Assembly: GCA_017470345.1 (NCBI GenBank)
Contig: JAFUEP010000022.1
Location: 1-60,787 of the forward strand
From: Prevotella sp.
GTDB lineage: Bacteria; Bacteroidota; Bacteroidia; Bacteroidales; Bacteroidaceae
Length of the DNA: 60,787 bases
Reading direction: 5' to 3'
A program made the position numbers and the translations under genes. Positions 24,872-32,175 of this stretch are shown here, one piece after another (positions within the stretch are counted from its first letter, which is position 1; each line of letters starts with the position of its first letter). The notes beneath the pieces were generated by a model, which was not told the DNA's origin, searched no databases, and was given only the letters and a program-made list of their open reading frames with translations.

Positions 24872-25045
24872 ATGAAAAAGATATATCAGATGCCTGAAAC
24901 GGCTGTTGTGGAGATCACTTCAAAAGCAACGATCCTGGCTGGCTCACCCGATGGCTTCAACAATGAGGTGGACGAAACCAACGGCGTAGACGGTTCGGCA
25001 GCTCTCTCGCGCCACTCGTCCGTCTGGGGCGACGACGAGGAGTAA
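24872..25045 (+). CDS. 57-aa small protein (MKKIYxxPE...ILAGS...ALSR...WGDDEE type)
   Basis: The ATG at 24872 lies 51 nt after the secreted protein and opens a 57-residue frame ending with TAA at 25043-25045. The product begins MKKIYQMPETAVVEI, has a short hydrophobic ILAGS stretch, a Gly/Asp/Asn-rich middle, ALSRHSSVWG, and the acidic end DDEE. I recognise the general plan (MKK.Y..P.....LLAGS ... SR....WDDEE) from many uncharacterised Prevotella small proteins found beside secreted proteins. No signal peptide or transmembrane helix is convincing. It is probably co-transcribed with the gene upstream, and a good terminator follows. Function is unknown. Confidence 0.7.
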   Translation: MKKIYQMPETAVVEITSKATILAGSPDGFNNEVDETNGVDGSAALSRHSSVWGDDEE

Positions 25046-25107
25046 GCACTCAGAGTCAGAACGAACGATGACGACAGCTACAGCGATGTAGTGTCGAGCG
25101 ATCAATG

Positions 25108-25150
25108 CGCCGTGCCGACGGTCTGCGAGGATAGTCGGCGCGGCGTTTTT
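25108..25150 (+). terminator. Intrinsic terminator after the small protein gene
   Basis: CGCCGTGCCGAC (25108-25119) pairs with GTCGGCGCGGCG (25134-25145), with one G-U pair, and is followed directly by TTTTT (25146-25150). Confidence 0.85.
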
Positions 25151-25539
25151 CTTTCCGAAGTCCCGTCAAAGCGGCGGGGCGTAGGAGCGAAAAAAGTTTT
25201 TTTATTTTAGTGGGTCTCCTCTGACAGCCCGCCCTGCGGTGCGCATCGAGGCACGCATGTGGCCACGCCCGCCGGAATCCGTGGCAGTCGGGAACCCTGA
25301 TTTGTTAATAAGAAAGCGGCCTGTCGCCTGTTCGTGAGAACCGGCGCGGCCATTGAGAATCAAGGTGGCGGCCCATCCGTGAGGACGAGCCGCCACCGCC
25401 GTTATTATCAAGCCCCGGTTTTTATTTTTTATTAAGCCTCGGCATATTTTTTTCAAGCCTTGAAAATAATATATAGGACCCCGCTTGGCCGTTCTTGCTG
25501 TCTTGTTGTCTTGATGTCAGAAATCCCGTTGTCCTGTTG
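25151..25539. other. Gene-free 389-bp spacer between convergent genes
   Basis: It contains a perfect GGTGGCGG (25364-25371)/CCGCCACC (25390-25397) hairpin, T-rich stretches around 25420-25455 that follow AAGCCCCGG and AAGCCTCGG repeats, and short TTGTTGTC-type tandem repeats (about 25497-25540) at the 3' end of the GH92 gene. An 84-codon minus-strand frame here (25202-25456) has no protein-like features. Confidence 0.5.
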
Positions 25540-27690
25540 TCAGGGCCTGTCCTCGGGGTCGGTGCCCCACTTGGAGGGGTGCGGGCCCATTGTGAACTCG
25601 ATGGTGCCGCCCTGGCGGAGGATGTCGAAGTCGACGTAGGTCTTCTTGTGCTTGCGGCCGTTGAGGCGGACGGACTGGACGTAGATGTTCTGGTCGCTCA
25701 GGTGGCGGGCCGTGATGGTGAGGGTGCGTCCTTCGCCGACGCTGACCTCGGCTCGGGGGAAGAGGGGCGTGCCGAGGACGAAGCGGCCGCCGCTGGGCTC
25801 CACCTGATAGAGTCCGAGGGCGGTGAGGACATACCATGCCGACATCTGTCCGACGTCCTCGTTGCCGCAGAGACCGTCGGGTGCGGCGTGGTAGAGCTGT
25901 CGCATGACGTGGCGCAGCTTGGGTGCCGCCTTCCATGGCTCGCCGGCGTAGTTGTAGAGGTAGATGATGTGGTGGCTGGGCTCGTTGCCGTGGGCATACT
26001 GGCCGATGAATCCGCTGATGTCGGGCGAGGCCTCGGGGCCCAGGTCGCCCTCGACGGTGAAGAACTCGTCGAGCTTGCGGAGGAAGGGCTCCTCGCCGCC
26101 GAAGAGACGGATGAGCCCGTGCGGGTCGTGTGGCACGAGCCATGTGTACTGCCAGGCGTTGCCCTCGGTGTAGTCGTCGGCGCGGTGGATCACCTTGATG
26201 GGGTCGAACTCAGGCCGGAACTGTCCGTCGCTGCCCACGGCGCGCATGAACTGCAGCTGGGGGTCGAAGTAGCGGCGATAGGACTGGCTGCGCTCGAGGA
26301 ACAGCTCGTAGTCGGCGCCCTTGCGCAGCTGCTTGGCCACGCGGGCCACGCCGTCGTCGTCGAGACAGTATTCGAGGGCCTTGGCGACGGTCTCGTTCGA
26401 GGGCTCCTTGTCGTAGGGGATGTAGCCATACTGCTTCAGGAGGCCCAGCGAGCGGACGTCCTGGAGCTGCGACTCCTTCATTGCGCTGAAGGCCTGCTCG
26501 GGATTGCGCACGAAGCCCTTCAGCACCATGTCGGCCAGCACGGGGACGGCCGACGAGCCCACCATGCAGTCGGTCTCTGAGCCCCACAGGTGCCAGATGG
26601 GCAGGCGTCCCTGCTGCTCAAAGATCTTGATGAACGTCTCGGCCCAGTCGGCCTGCATCTCGGGGGCGATGAGGGTCATGAGGGGGTGGTAGGCGCGGTA
26701 GGTGTCCCATAGCGACAGCGTCGTGTAGTTGGTGAAGTCGGCGTCGTAGATGCGGCCGTCGCTGCCGCGATACTGTCGGTCGGCGTCGCAGAAGACGGAG
26801 GGCGCCACCATCAGATGGTACATCGCCGTGTAGAATATCTTGCGGTCGTCGGCGTTCGGCGTCGTGATGCGGATGCGGCCGAGCTCGCGCTCCCATGCCG
26901 CGTCAGCCTCGCGGCACGTCTCGTCGAAGTCCCATCCGCTGAGCTCCGCCTCCATGTTGCGGACGGCCTTCTCGGCGCTGACGGGCGACAGGGCCACCTT
27001 CATCAGCAGCGGCTGGCGCACGTCGTAGAGGTCGACGAGTCCCAGGCCGGGCTGCGGCTCCCAGAGGCGCACGCTGGTGTTGAACTTCGCGGTGAAGTAG
27101 ACCTCCTGGCGGGGGGCCCAGCCGCGCGACTTGCGCACGCCCTCGATGGTTGTCTCGTCCACCTGGCGCAGGTCGGTCACCATCGGGATGTCGCCGACGC
27201 CCTCGTTGAGGTCGATGAGCAGCTGGCCGTGGCCTTGGCGGAAGGTGTAGCGATGGAATCCGACGCGCTGCGTGGCCGTCAGCTCGATGTCGACGTCGGC
27301 GCTCTGCAGGCGGTAGTAGCCGGGCCGGACGGTCTCCTGGTCGTGGCTGAACTTCAGCTCGCGCTGCCTGGGGTCGCTGACGGGCAAGAAGGCCAGGTCG
27401 CCCAGGTCGCCGCAGCCCGTTCCGGACAGGTGGGTGTGGGCGAAGCCTACGATGACGCTGTCGCTGTAGTGATAGCCCGAGGTCCAGTCCCAGCCGCGCG
27501 ACTTCTGCGTGGGGCCGAGCTGTACCATCCCGAACGGCACGTTGGCGCCGACGAAGACGTGGCCGTGGCCTCCGGACCCGATGTATGGGTCGACGTACTG
27601 TGTCAGTCGCTCCTGTGCTACTTGTGTCTCTTGGGCCCCGGCTGCCAGCACCGACAGCGCTGTGAGGGCAAACATGATGATTTTTCTCAT
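25540..27690 (-). CDS. GH92 exo-alpha-mannosidase, secreted
   Basis: 716 residues with a type I signal peptide (MRKIIMFALTALSVLAAGAQ). Family GH92 enzymes are calcium-dependent, inverting exo-alpha-mannosidases acting on alpha-1,2/1,3/1,4/1,6-mannosides. Family landmarks are YVDPYIGSGGHGHVFVGANVPFG and GFAHTHLSGTGCGD near the N-terminus, DFTNYTTLSLWDTYRAYHPL, the DYTEGNAWQYTWLVPHD segment, HGNEPSHHIIYLYNY, and CGNEDVGQMSAWYVLTALGLYQV carrying conserved acidic residues. Length is normal for the family. It is the last minus-strand gene of the PUL and is separated from the GH2 gene by a 624-bp repeat-filled spacer, so it may have its own promoter. Substrate linkage cannot be told from this reading. 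Confidence 0.9.
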   Translation of the reverse strand: MRKIIMFALTALSVLAAGAQETQVAQERLTQYVDPYIGSGGHGHVFVGANVPFGMVQLGPTQKSRGWDWTSGYHYSDSVIVGFAHTHLSGTGCGDLGDLAFLPVSDPRQRELKFSHDQETVRPGYYRLQSADVDIELTATQRVGFHRYTFRQGHGQLLIDLNEGVGDIPMVTDLRQVDETTIEGVRKSRGWAPRQEVYFTAKFNTSVRLWEPQPGLGLVDLYDVRQPLLMKVALSPVSAEKAVRNMEAELSGWDFDETCREADAAWERELGRIRITTPNADDRKIFYTAMYHLMVAPSVFCDADRQYRGSDGRIYDADFTNYTTLSLWDTYRAYHPLMTLIAPEMQADWAETFIKIFEQQGRLPIWHLWGSETDCMVGSSAVPVLADMVLKGFVRNPEQAFSAMKESQLQDVRSLGLLKQYGYIPYDKEPSNETVAKALEYCLDDDGVARVAKQLRKGADYELFLERSQSYRRYFDPQLQFMRAVGSDGQFRPEFDPIKVIHRADDYTEGNAWQYTWLVPHDPHGLIRLFGGEEPFLRKLDEFFTVEGDLGPEASPDISGFIGQYAHGNEPSHHIIYLYNYAGEPWKAAPKLRHVMRQLYHAAPDGLCGNEDVGQMSAWYVLTALGLYQVEPSGGRFVLGTPLFPRAEVSVGEGRTLTITARHLSDQNIYVQSVRLNGRKHKKTYVDFDILRQGGTIEFTMGPHPSKWGTDPEDRP

Positions 27691-27888
27691 ACTTCGATAC
27701 TTTCTATTTTATTTGTTTCTAACCACGAATTAAGCGAATTAAACGAATTTATTTAAAACAACGAATTAAGACGAATTTCACGAATTGACACGAATTGTCT
27801 TTGATTTCACGAATTGTTTTTGATTTCACGAATTATTTAGCCTACTTTGAAAAGTCCTGTACCGCCTGCGCATCGTGATTCTATCATT

Positions 27889-28060
27889 GTAACTGTTCTG
27901 CGAATCTGAGAAACGGCAGCCTTCGGCTGGAAATTTTTCAAAATTAATTCAAAATTTTTCATCTTGTGCGTTTAGATTTGCCATTTTGTTCAATTTTGTT
28001 TCAAATTTTGAAAAATTTCCCGCCGAAGGCGGTTCGATTCGCGATTCGCTGAATAGATAC
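27889..28060 (-). mobile_element. 172-bp foldback (MITE-like) element, copy 2
   Basis: The core is the reverse complement of copy 1 (21288-21459) with only a few differences. Exact octamers CTATCATT flank it (27881-27888 and 28061-28068), a perfect 8-bp target-site duplication. The ends GTAACTGTTC and GAATAGATAC keep the same + strand order as in copy 1 although the core is inverted. Confidence 0.85.
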
Positions 28061-28145
28061 CTATCATTTCTATAATGTGAATATTTTTTAATGGAGTCTT
28101 TAATTATCTATCGCTCAGTTGTTCAACTCGTTTCACTTTGTTTTC

Positions 28146-28278
28146 ATTCGTGAAATCAATTATCATTCGTGAAATCAATTATCATTCGTGAAATCAGTTA
28201 TCATTCGTGAAATCATCCATAATTCGTGAAATCAATCACAATTCGTGAAATCAGTTATAATTCGTGACAATTCGTGTA
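28146..28278 (+). repeat. Seven-unit 19-bp tandem array
   Basis: Copies of ATTCGTGAAATCAATTATC start at 28146, 28165, 28184, 28203, 28222, 28241 and 28260, exactly 19 bp apart with small changes. It is too short and lacks spacers for a CRISPR array. It sits just beyond the 3' end of the GH2 gene. Confidence 0.85.
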
Positions 28279-28314
28279 ATTTGTCTTAATTCGTTGTTTT
28301 AAAATAATCGTTGT

Positions 28315-30738
28315 TTACTGTGCGGCGATGACGGCGGTGGCGGGGGAGAGACCGTCGGCCGTGGTTGTCAGGCGGAGCGTCGAGGGCGAGCGGCCGGACT
28401 GGATGAGGACCTGTGCGAGGCCGTTGAAGGCCGGGATGCTGAAGGAGCGGCAGTCGGCCTCGCGCGGGTGGTCGGGGCCCAGGTAGGCCGGGTCGCCGTT
28501 GCCGGCGCCGAGGATGCGGCCGTCGCCCTCGAGGGTGAGGGTCAGGTCTGTGCAGGCATCGGGGACGCGGCGGCCCTTCTGGTCGCGCAGCTCGATGGTG
28601 ACGATGGCCACGTCGCGCCTGTCGGCCGTGATGACGTGGCGGTCGGGCGTGGCGACGATGCTGCTGGGGGCCTTGGTCGTGGCGATGGTCTGGGTCATGA
28701 TGCGCCGGCCGTCCTTATATCCCGTGGCGACGACGCGTCCGGGCTCGTAGGTGGCGCGCCACGTCAGGTGGCCGCCACGCGGCATCACCTGTCGGCCGAG
28801 TCGGCGCCCGTTGACGCTCAGCTCCACCTCGTCGCAGTTGCTGTAGACCCAGAGGTCGACCGGCTCGCCCTCGTGGCCCGCTAGGTTCCAGTGGGGGAAG
28901 ACGTGGAGCACGGGCTCGTCGGTCCACCACGCCCGCAGATACCAGGCCTCGTCCTTCGGGAATCCGCAGTAGTCGAGGATGCCGAACTCCGAGTCGTGGG
29001 CGGGGTAGGCGAGGGGGTTGGGCTCGCCGCGATAGTCGAATCCTGTCCAGAAGAAGACGCCTGCGGCCCAGGGCCGTTCGTCATAGAAGCGCCATCCGCG
29101 CTCGATGACGTTCTCGATGTGGTGGTGCGTCGTGTCGCGATTCATCGCCACCATGCGGCCGGGCCGGTCGTTGAAGTAGACGCCGCGCGTGCCGCAGCCG
29201 GTGGTCTCCTCCGTGCCGACGATGCGCCATGCGGGGTTCTGCTGCTTGCGGCGGTCGACGTCGTTCTGCACGATATAGTTGAAGCCTACGACGTCGAGGC
29301 CTTTGATCATCTCGGCGCCGCCCGCATTGGCCATGGTCGACTGTCGCGTCGGGTCGAGCAGCTTCGTGTAGGCCCGCATGGCCTCGGCCACGCGTCGGCC
29401 CTCGACGGTGTTCTCCATGCCCCACTCCTCGTTGCCGTCGCTCCAGAGGACGACGGAGGGGTGGTTGCGGTCGCGCCTGATCATGTTCTCCAGCAGCCGC
29501 AGGTGCTCCTGGTTGATGCCCGAAAGTCGCTGTTCGTCGATGACGAGCAGGCCCAGGCTGTCGCACATGTCGAGCAGGGCGGGTGAGGCGGGGTGATGGG
29601 ATGCGCGATAGGCATTGCAGCCCAGCTGCTTCAGCTGCCGCAGGCGCCATAGCTGCAGGGCGTCGGGCAGCGCGGTGCCGACGCCGGCATGGTCCTGGTG
29701 CATGTTGACGCCCTTGAGCTTCAGCGGCTGTCCGTTGATGATGAAGCCGCGGTCGGCCGTAAACTCTATGTGGCGCAGGCCGGTCATGGTCGTGTAGACA
29801 TCGCTGACGCGGCCGTCGACAGTGACGGTCGTCTCTACCTTATAGAGATAAGGGTCGGAGGGGCTCCATAGGCGGGGGCGGCTGACGACGAGCTGCTGGC
29901 GGCAGGCGGCCTTCTGCTTCGGCAGCAGCGTCAGGGCCGACGCCTCGCTGCGGCCCACCTCGCGCCCCTCGGCGTCGAGCAGGCGCTGGCTGACGTGGCA
30001 CGTCTGGGTCGTCAGCGAGCTGTTGGCGACCTCCGTCTCGACGTTGACCGTCGCCTCGTCGTAAGGCTCGGTCAGGTCGGCATAGACGAACGTGCCGAAG
30101 GGCTCGACGCTGACGGCGGCCGACTTCTCGAGCCAGACGTCGCGATAGATGCCGCCGCCCTCGTAGTACCAGCCCTCCTCCATCGACGCGTCGGCGCGCA
30201 CGCAGATGAGGTTGTCAGCGCCGTAGCGGACGTATTCCGTCACGTCGTAGACCTGCGTGGCATAGCCGCTGGGCTCCGTGCCCATGTAGAAGCCGTTGAA
30301 CCACACGCGGGCGTCGCGGAAGATGCCGTCGAAGCGCAGCACGAGGCGCCGGCCGAGGTCGTCGGCAGGGATATGGACCATCTTGCGATACCATCCGACG
30401 GACGTCGCGGGATATTTCCACCCGACGGTCTTGTAGCCGTGGGAATGGCTGGCCTGCGCGTCGTAGGGCAGCGCCGCCACGAAGTCGTGGGGCAGGCTGA
30501 CCGGCTGCCAGCCTGCGTCGTCGAACCGCTGGGCGTAGGGGCCCTCGTTGTGGATGGAGTTGGCCTTGGTCAGGTAGTTGAAGTATTCCGTGCCGCAGCC
30601 GAAGTCCTGTCCGGCATCGGCAGCATGGCCGAAGGCGAAGCGCCAGCCCTCGTCGAGCCGTATGCTCTCGCGCACGCTCTGGGCGCTCACGGCGAGCACA
30701 GCCGCCAGTGCCAGCATCAGTGTGTAGGGTCGTCTCAT
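28315..30738 (-). CDS. GH2 beta-galactosidase-like glycoside hydrolase, secreted
   Basis: 807 residues with signal peptide MRRPYTLMLALAAVLAVSAQ. N-terminal sugar-binding domain (LPHDFVAALPYDAQASHSHGYKTVGWKYPATSVGWYRK region; FDGIFRDARVWFNGFYMG), Ig-like linker, then a TIM barrel. The acid/base is probably Glu437 (LWSDGNEEW) and the nucleophile Glu510 (IVGTEETTG), both in the expected GH2 contexts. The C-terminal part (VDLWVYSNCDEVELSVNGRRLG, then a Big-1-like domain) is typical of DUF4982-containing GH2 enzymes. These retain configuration and mostly remove beta-linked galactose or related sugars. A TAACTTTG-like -7 motif occurs at 30764-30771 on this strand, without a good -33, below a 21-bp operator-like array. 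It probably removes a side-chain sugar from the PUL substrate. Confidence 0.88.
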   Translation of the reverse strand: MRRPYTLMLALAAVLAVSAQSVRESIRLDEGWRFAFGHAADAGQDFGCGTEYFNYLTKANSIHNEGPYAQRFDDAGWQPVSLPHDFVAALPYDAQASHSHGYKTVGWKYPATSVGWYRKMVHIPADDLGRRLVLRFDGIFRDARVWFNGFYMGTEPSGYATQVYDVTEYVRYGADNLICVRADASMEEGWYYEGGGIYRDVWLEKSAAVSVEPFGTFVYADLTEPYDEATVNVETEVANSSLTTQTCHVSQRLLDAEGREVGRSEASALTLLPKQKAACRQQLVVSRPRLWSPSDPYLYKVETTVTVDGRVSDVYTTMTGLRHIEFTADRGFIINGQPLKLKGVNMHQDHAGVGTALPDALQLWRLRQLKQLGCNAYRASHHPASPALLDMCDSLGLLVIDEQRLSGINQEHLRLLENMIRRDRNHPSVVLWSDGNEEWGMENTVEGRRVAEAMRAYTKLLDPTRQSTMANAGGAEMIKGLDVVGFNYIVQNDVDRRKQQNPAWRIVGTEETTGCGTRGVYFNDRPGRMVAMNRDTTHHHIENVIERGWRFYDERPWAAGVFFWTGFDYRGEPNPLAYPAHDSEFGILDYCGFPKDEAWYLRAWWTDEPVLHVFPHWNLAGHEGEPVDLWVYSNCDEVELSVNGRRLGRQVMPRGGHLTWRATYEPGRVVATGYKDGRRIMTQTIATTKAPSSIVATPDRHVITADRRDVAIVTIELRDQKGRRVPDACTDLTLTLEGDGRILGAGNGDPAYLGPDHPREADCRSFSIPAFNGLAQVLIQSGRSPSTLRLTTTADGLSPATAVIAAQ

Positions 30739-30840
30739 CGTTATTGGTATATTAAGTCGGCCACAAAGTTACACATTTTTATTCATATATGGCTCCTCCG
30801 CACGCGCTTTTTTTGTTCCTGCCCGTATCATAAAGGTGAC

Positions 30841-30924
30841 GTCACGTCGTGACGGCATGCGGTCACGTCGTGACGTCATGAAATCACGCCGTGACGGCAT
30901 GGCGTCACGACGTGATGAGAGATT
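30841..30924. promoter_or_regulatory. Four-unit 21-bp array of TCACGnCGTGA palindromes (array A)
   Basis: Palindromic cores TCACGTCGTGA, TCACGTCGTGA, TCACGCCGTGA and TCACGACGTGA start at 30842, 30863, 30884 and 30905, exactly 21 bp apart. The array lies ~100 bp upstream of the GH2 start and beyond its -7-like motif. A related array with the same period is at 59177-59250. Two-turn spacing of palindromes suits an operator for a multimeric regulator; this role is inferred. Confidence 0.7.
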
Positions 30925-30935
30925 CCCGGACGGCT

Positions 30936-32051
30936 TCAGCAGCCGACGATCCACTTGCTGCCGGGAAGGAGCGAGAGGAGCTTCGTCACGACGGCGCACA
31001 AGAGATAGGTGAGCACGGCGATCACGGGGATGCAGAGCCCTACGGGCAGCAGGGGCTCGGCGGGGCGGCCCTGGATGAAGAAGGCGGCGATGGGGGCGAG
31101 GAAGAACATGTGCATGAGATACATGCCGAAGGTCATCTTCGAGAGCGACGTCACCCATCGGGGGGCCTCCTTCTGCCCGATGCAGGTGAAGAGGAGAAAC
31201 ATGCCGAACGTGGCCAGCAGGACGTTGGGCGTGCAGAACTCCCACGACCACTCGAGCAGGGGCGTCTCGATGGGCTCTCCCGGCACGCCTTTCCACCAGA
31301 ACGACCAGGCGGAGAACACGGCGCCGACGAGGAAGCAGGCGAGGCCAACGCGCAGGCGGCGCGAACGGCTCCAGTCGAGATGGACGCGGATATAGTGGGC
31401 CAGGACGAGATAGCCGAGATAGCCGGAGACATACCAGAAGGCTGAGAACCCGTTCCAGAAGCACTCGCCCCACAGCTCTGGCGTGACGAAGCGGCGCAGC
31501 CAGGGCGTGAGCGTGGTGAAGGCGAAGAGGCCGATGAACAGTCGCTCGTCGCGGGCCGACGCCTGCTGCAGCCAGGGGGAGACGACGGGTATGATGAGAT
31601 AGAGCGAGATGAGGGGATACATGAACCAGAGGTGGCCGGCCTGCATGGGGAAGTTGAAGGGCAGGAGGCGGAGGTCGTGGAGGGCCTGGCCGGTCGTGGT
31701 GCCTCCCCAGAGGAGCGGCAGCACGGAATAGAGCACGAGGAAGAGGACGAAGGGGGGCAGGATGCGCATGAAGCGACGGCGATAGAACTGGGTCATGGTC
31801 ATCGTGGTGGGCACGAGGAGGAAGGCCGAGGTGATCATGAACAGGGGTACGGCGGTGCGCGAGACGGCGCCGTCCCAGAAGCTGACCCAGAAGCGGTTCT
31901 GCTCGTTCACGAGCATCGACAGGTTGCCGGCCAGCCCGCCCGTGGCGTCGGGGTCGACGACGCCGTAGAAGTTTTCGCTGGCGTGGACGAGCATGACCAT
32001 GAGGCAGGCCACCACGCGGAGATAGTCGAGGAAGGGGATTCGTTCTTTCAT
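30936..32051 (-). CDS. Membrane acyltransferase family 3 (O-acetyltransferase-like)
   Basis: The start at 32051 (MKERIPFLDYLRVVACLMVMLVHASENFYG) is typical of Acyl_transf_3; the open frame extends 19 codons upstream into repeat DNA. The 371-residue product has about ten hydrophobic segments, the conserved Arg12 in YLRVxA and His23 in LVHAS, and the RFMRILPPFVLF and GMYLMHMFFLAP motifs. Members such as WecH and OafA move acetyl or other acyl groups to sugars at the cytoplasmic membrane. Its place between GH76 and GH2 genes suggests it acts on PUL-derived or cell-surface glycans, but it may be unrelated. It is in the same orientation as the PUL and follows GH76 by 122 nt, a spacer occupied by a decayed foldback element. 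Confidence 0.85.
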   Translation of the reverse strand: MKERIPFLDYLRVVACLMVMLVHASENFYGVVDPDATGGLAGNLSMLVNEQNRFWVSFWDGAVSRTAVPLFMITSAFLLVPTTMTMTQFYRRRFMRILPPFVLFLVLYSVLPLLWGGTTTGQALHDLRLLPFNFPMQAGHLWFMYPLISLYLIIPVVSPWLQQASARDERLFIGLFAFTTLTPWLRRFVTPELWGECFWNGFSAFWYVSGYLGYLVLAHYIRVHLDWSRSRRLRVGLACFLVGAVFSAWSFWWKGVPGEPIETPLLEWSWEFCTPNVLLATFGMFLLFTCIGQKEAPRWVTSLSKMTFGMYLMHMFFLAPIAAFFIQGRPAEPLLPVGLCIPVIAVLTYLLCAVVTKLLSLLPGSKWIVGC

Positions 32052-32068
32052 TTTTCTTTTTTTTATAC

Positions 32069-32175
32069 GAACCGTCTTCGACGGGAAATTAAACAGAATT
32101 TGAATCAAAATTAAACATTATCTTTGATTAATTTTGTCTTCAATTTTGAAGAATTTCCAGCCGAAGGCTGCCGTT
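32069..32175 (+). mobile_element. Diverged relative of the foldback element
   Basis: It has the same layout as the 172-bp element: GAACCGTCTTCGACGGG hairpin, AT-rich centre, and CCAGCCGAAGGCTGCCGTT hairpin. The outer tips and target duplication are missing. The right hairpin abuts the stop codon of the GH76 gene (32174-32176). Confidence 0.6.

Larger units (their letters stand above)
27691..28314. repeat. 624-bp spacer that is one composite palindrome around foldback copy 2
   Basis: The left arm (about 27753-27834) and right arm (about 28222-28304) are inverted copies. The best match is the 18-mer AAAACAACGAATTAAGAC (27755-27772) and its exact complement at 28283-28300. Both arms are built from CACGAATT/AATTCGTG units. 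The loop carries the 172-bp element and the 19-bp array. No gene is present. Confidence 0.8.

Noticed and set aside
25202-25456. 84-codon minus-strand ORF between the terminator and GH92
   Set aside because: Composition is basic and low in structure, it overlaps hairpin repeats, and nothing resembling a protein family was seen.
28146-28278. CRISPR array
   Set aside because: Units are 19 bp, directly adjacent, with no spacers and no cas genes nearby.
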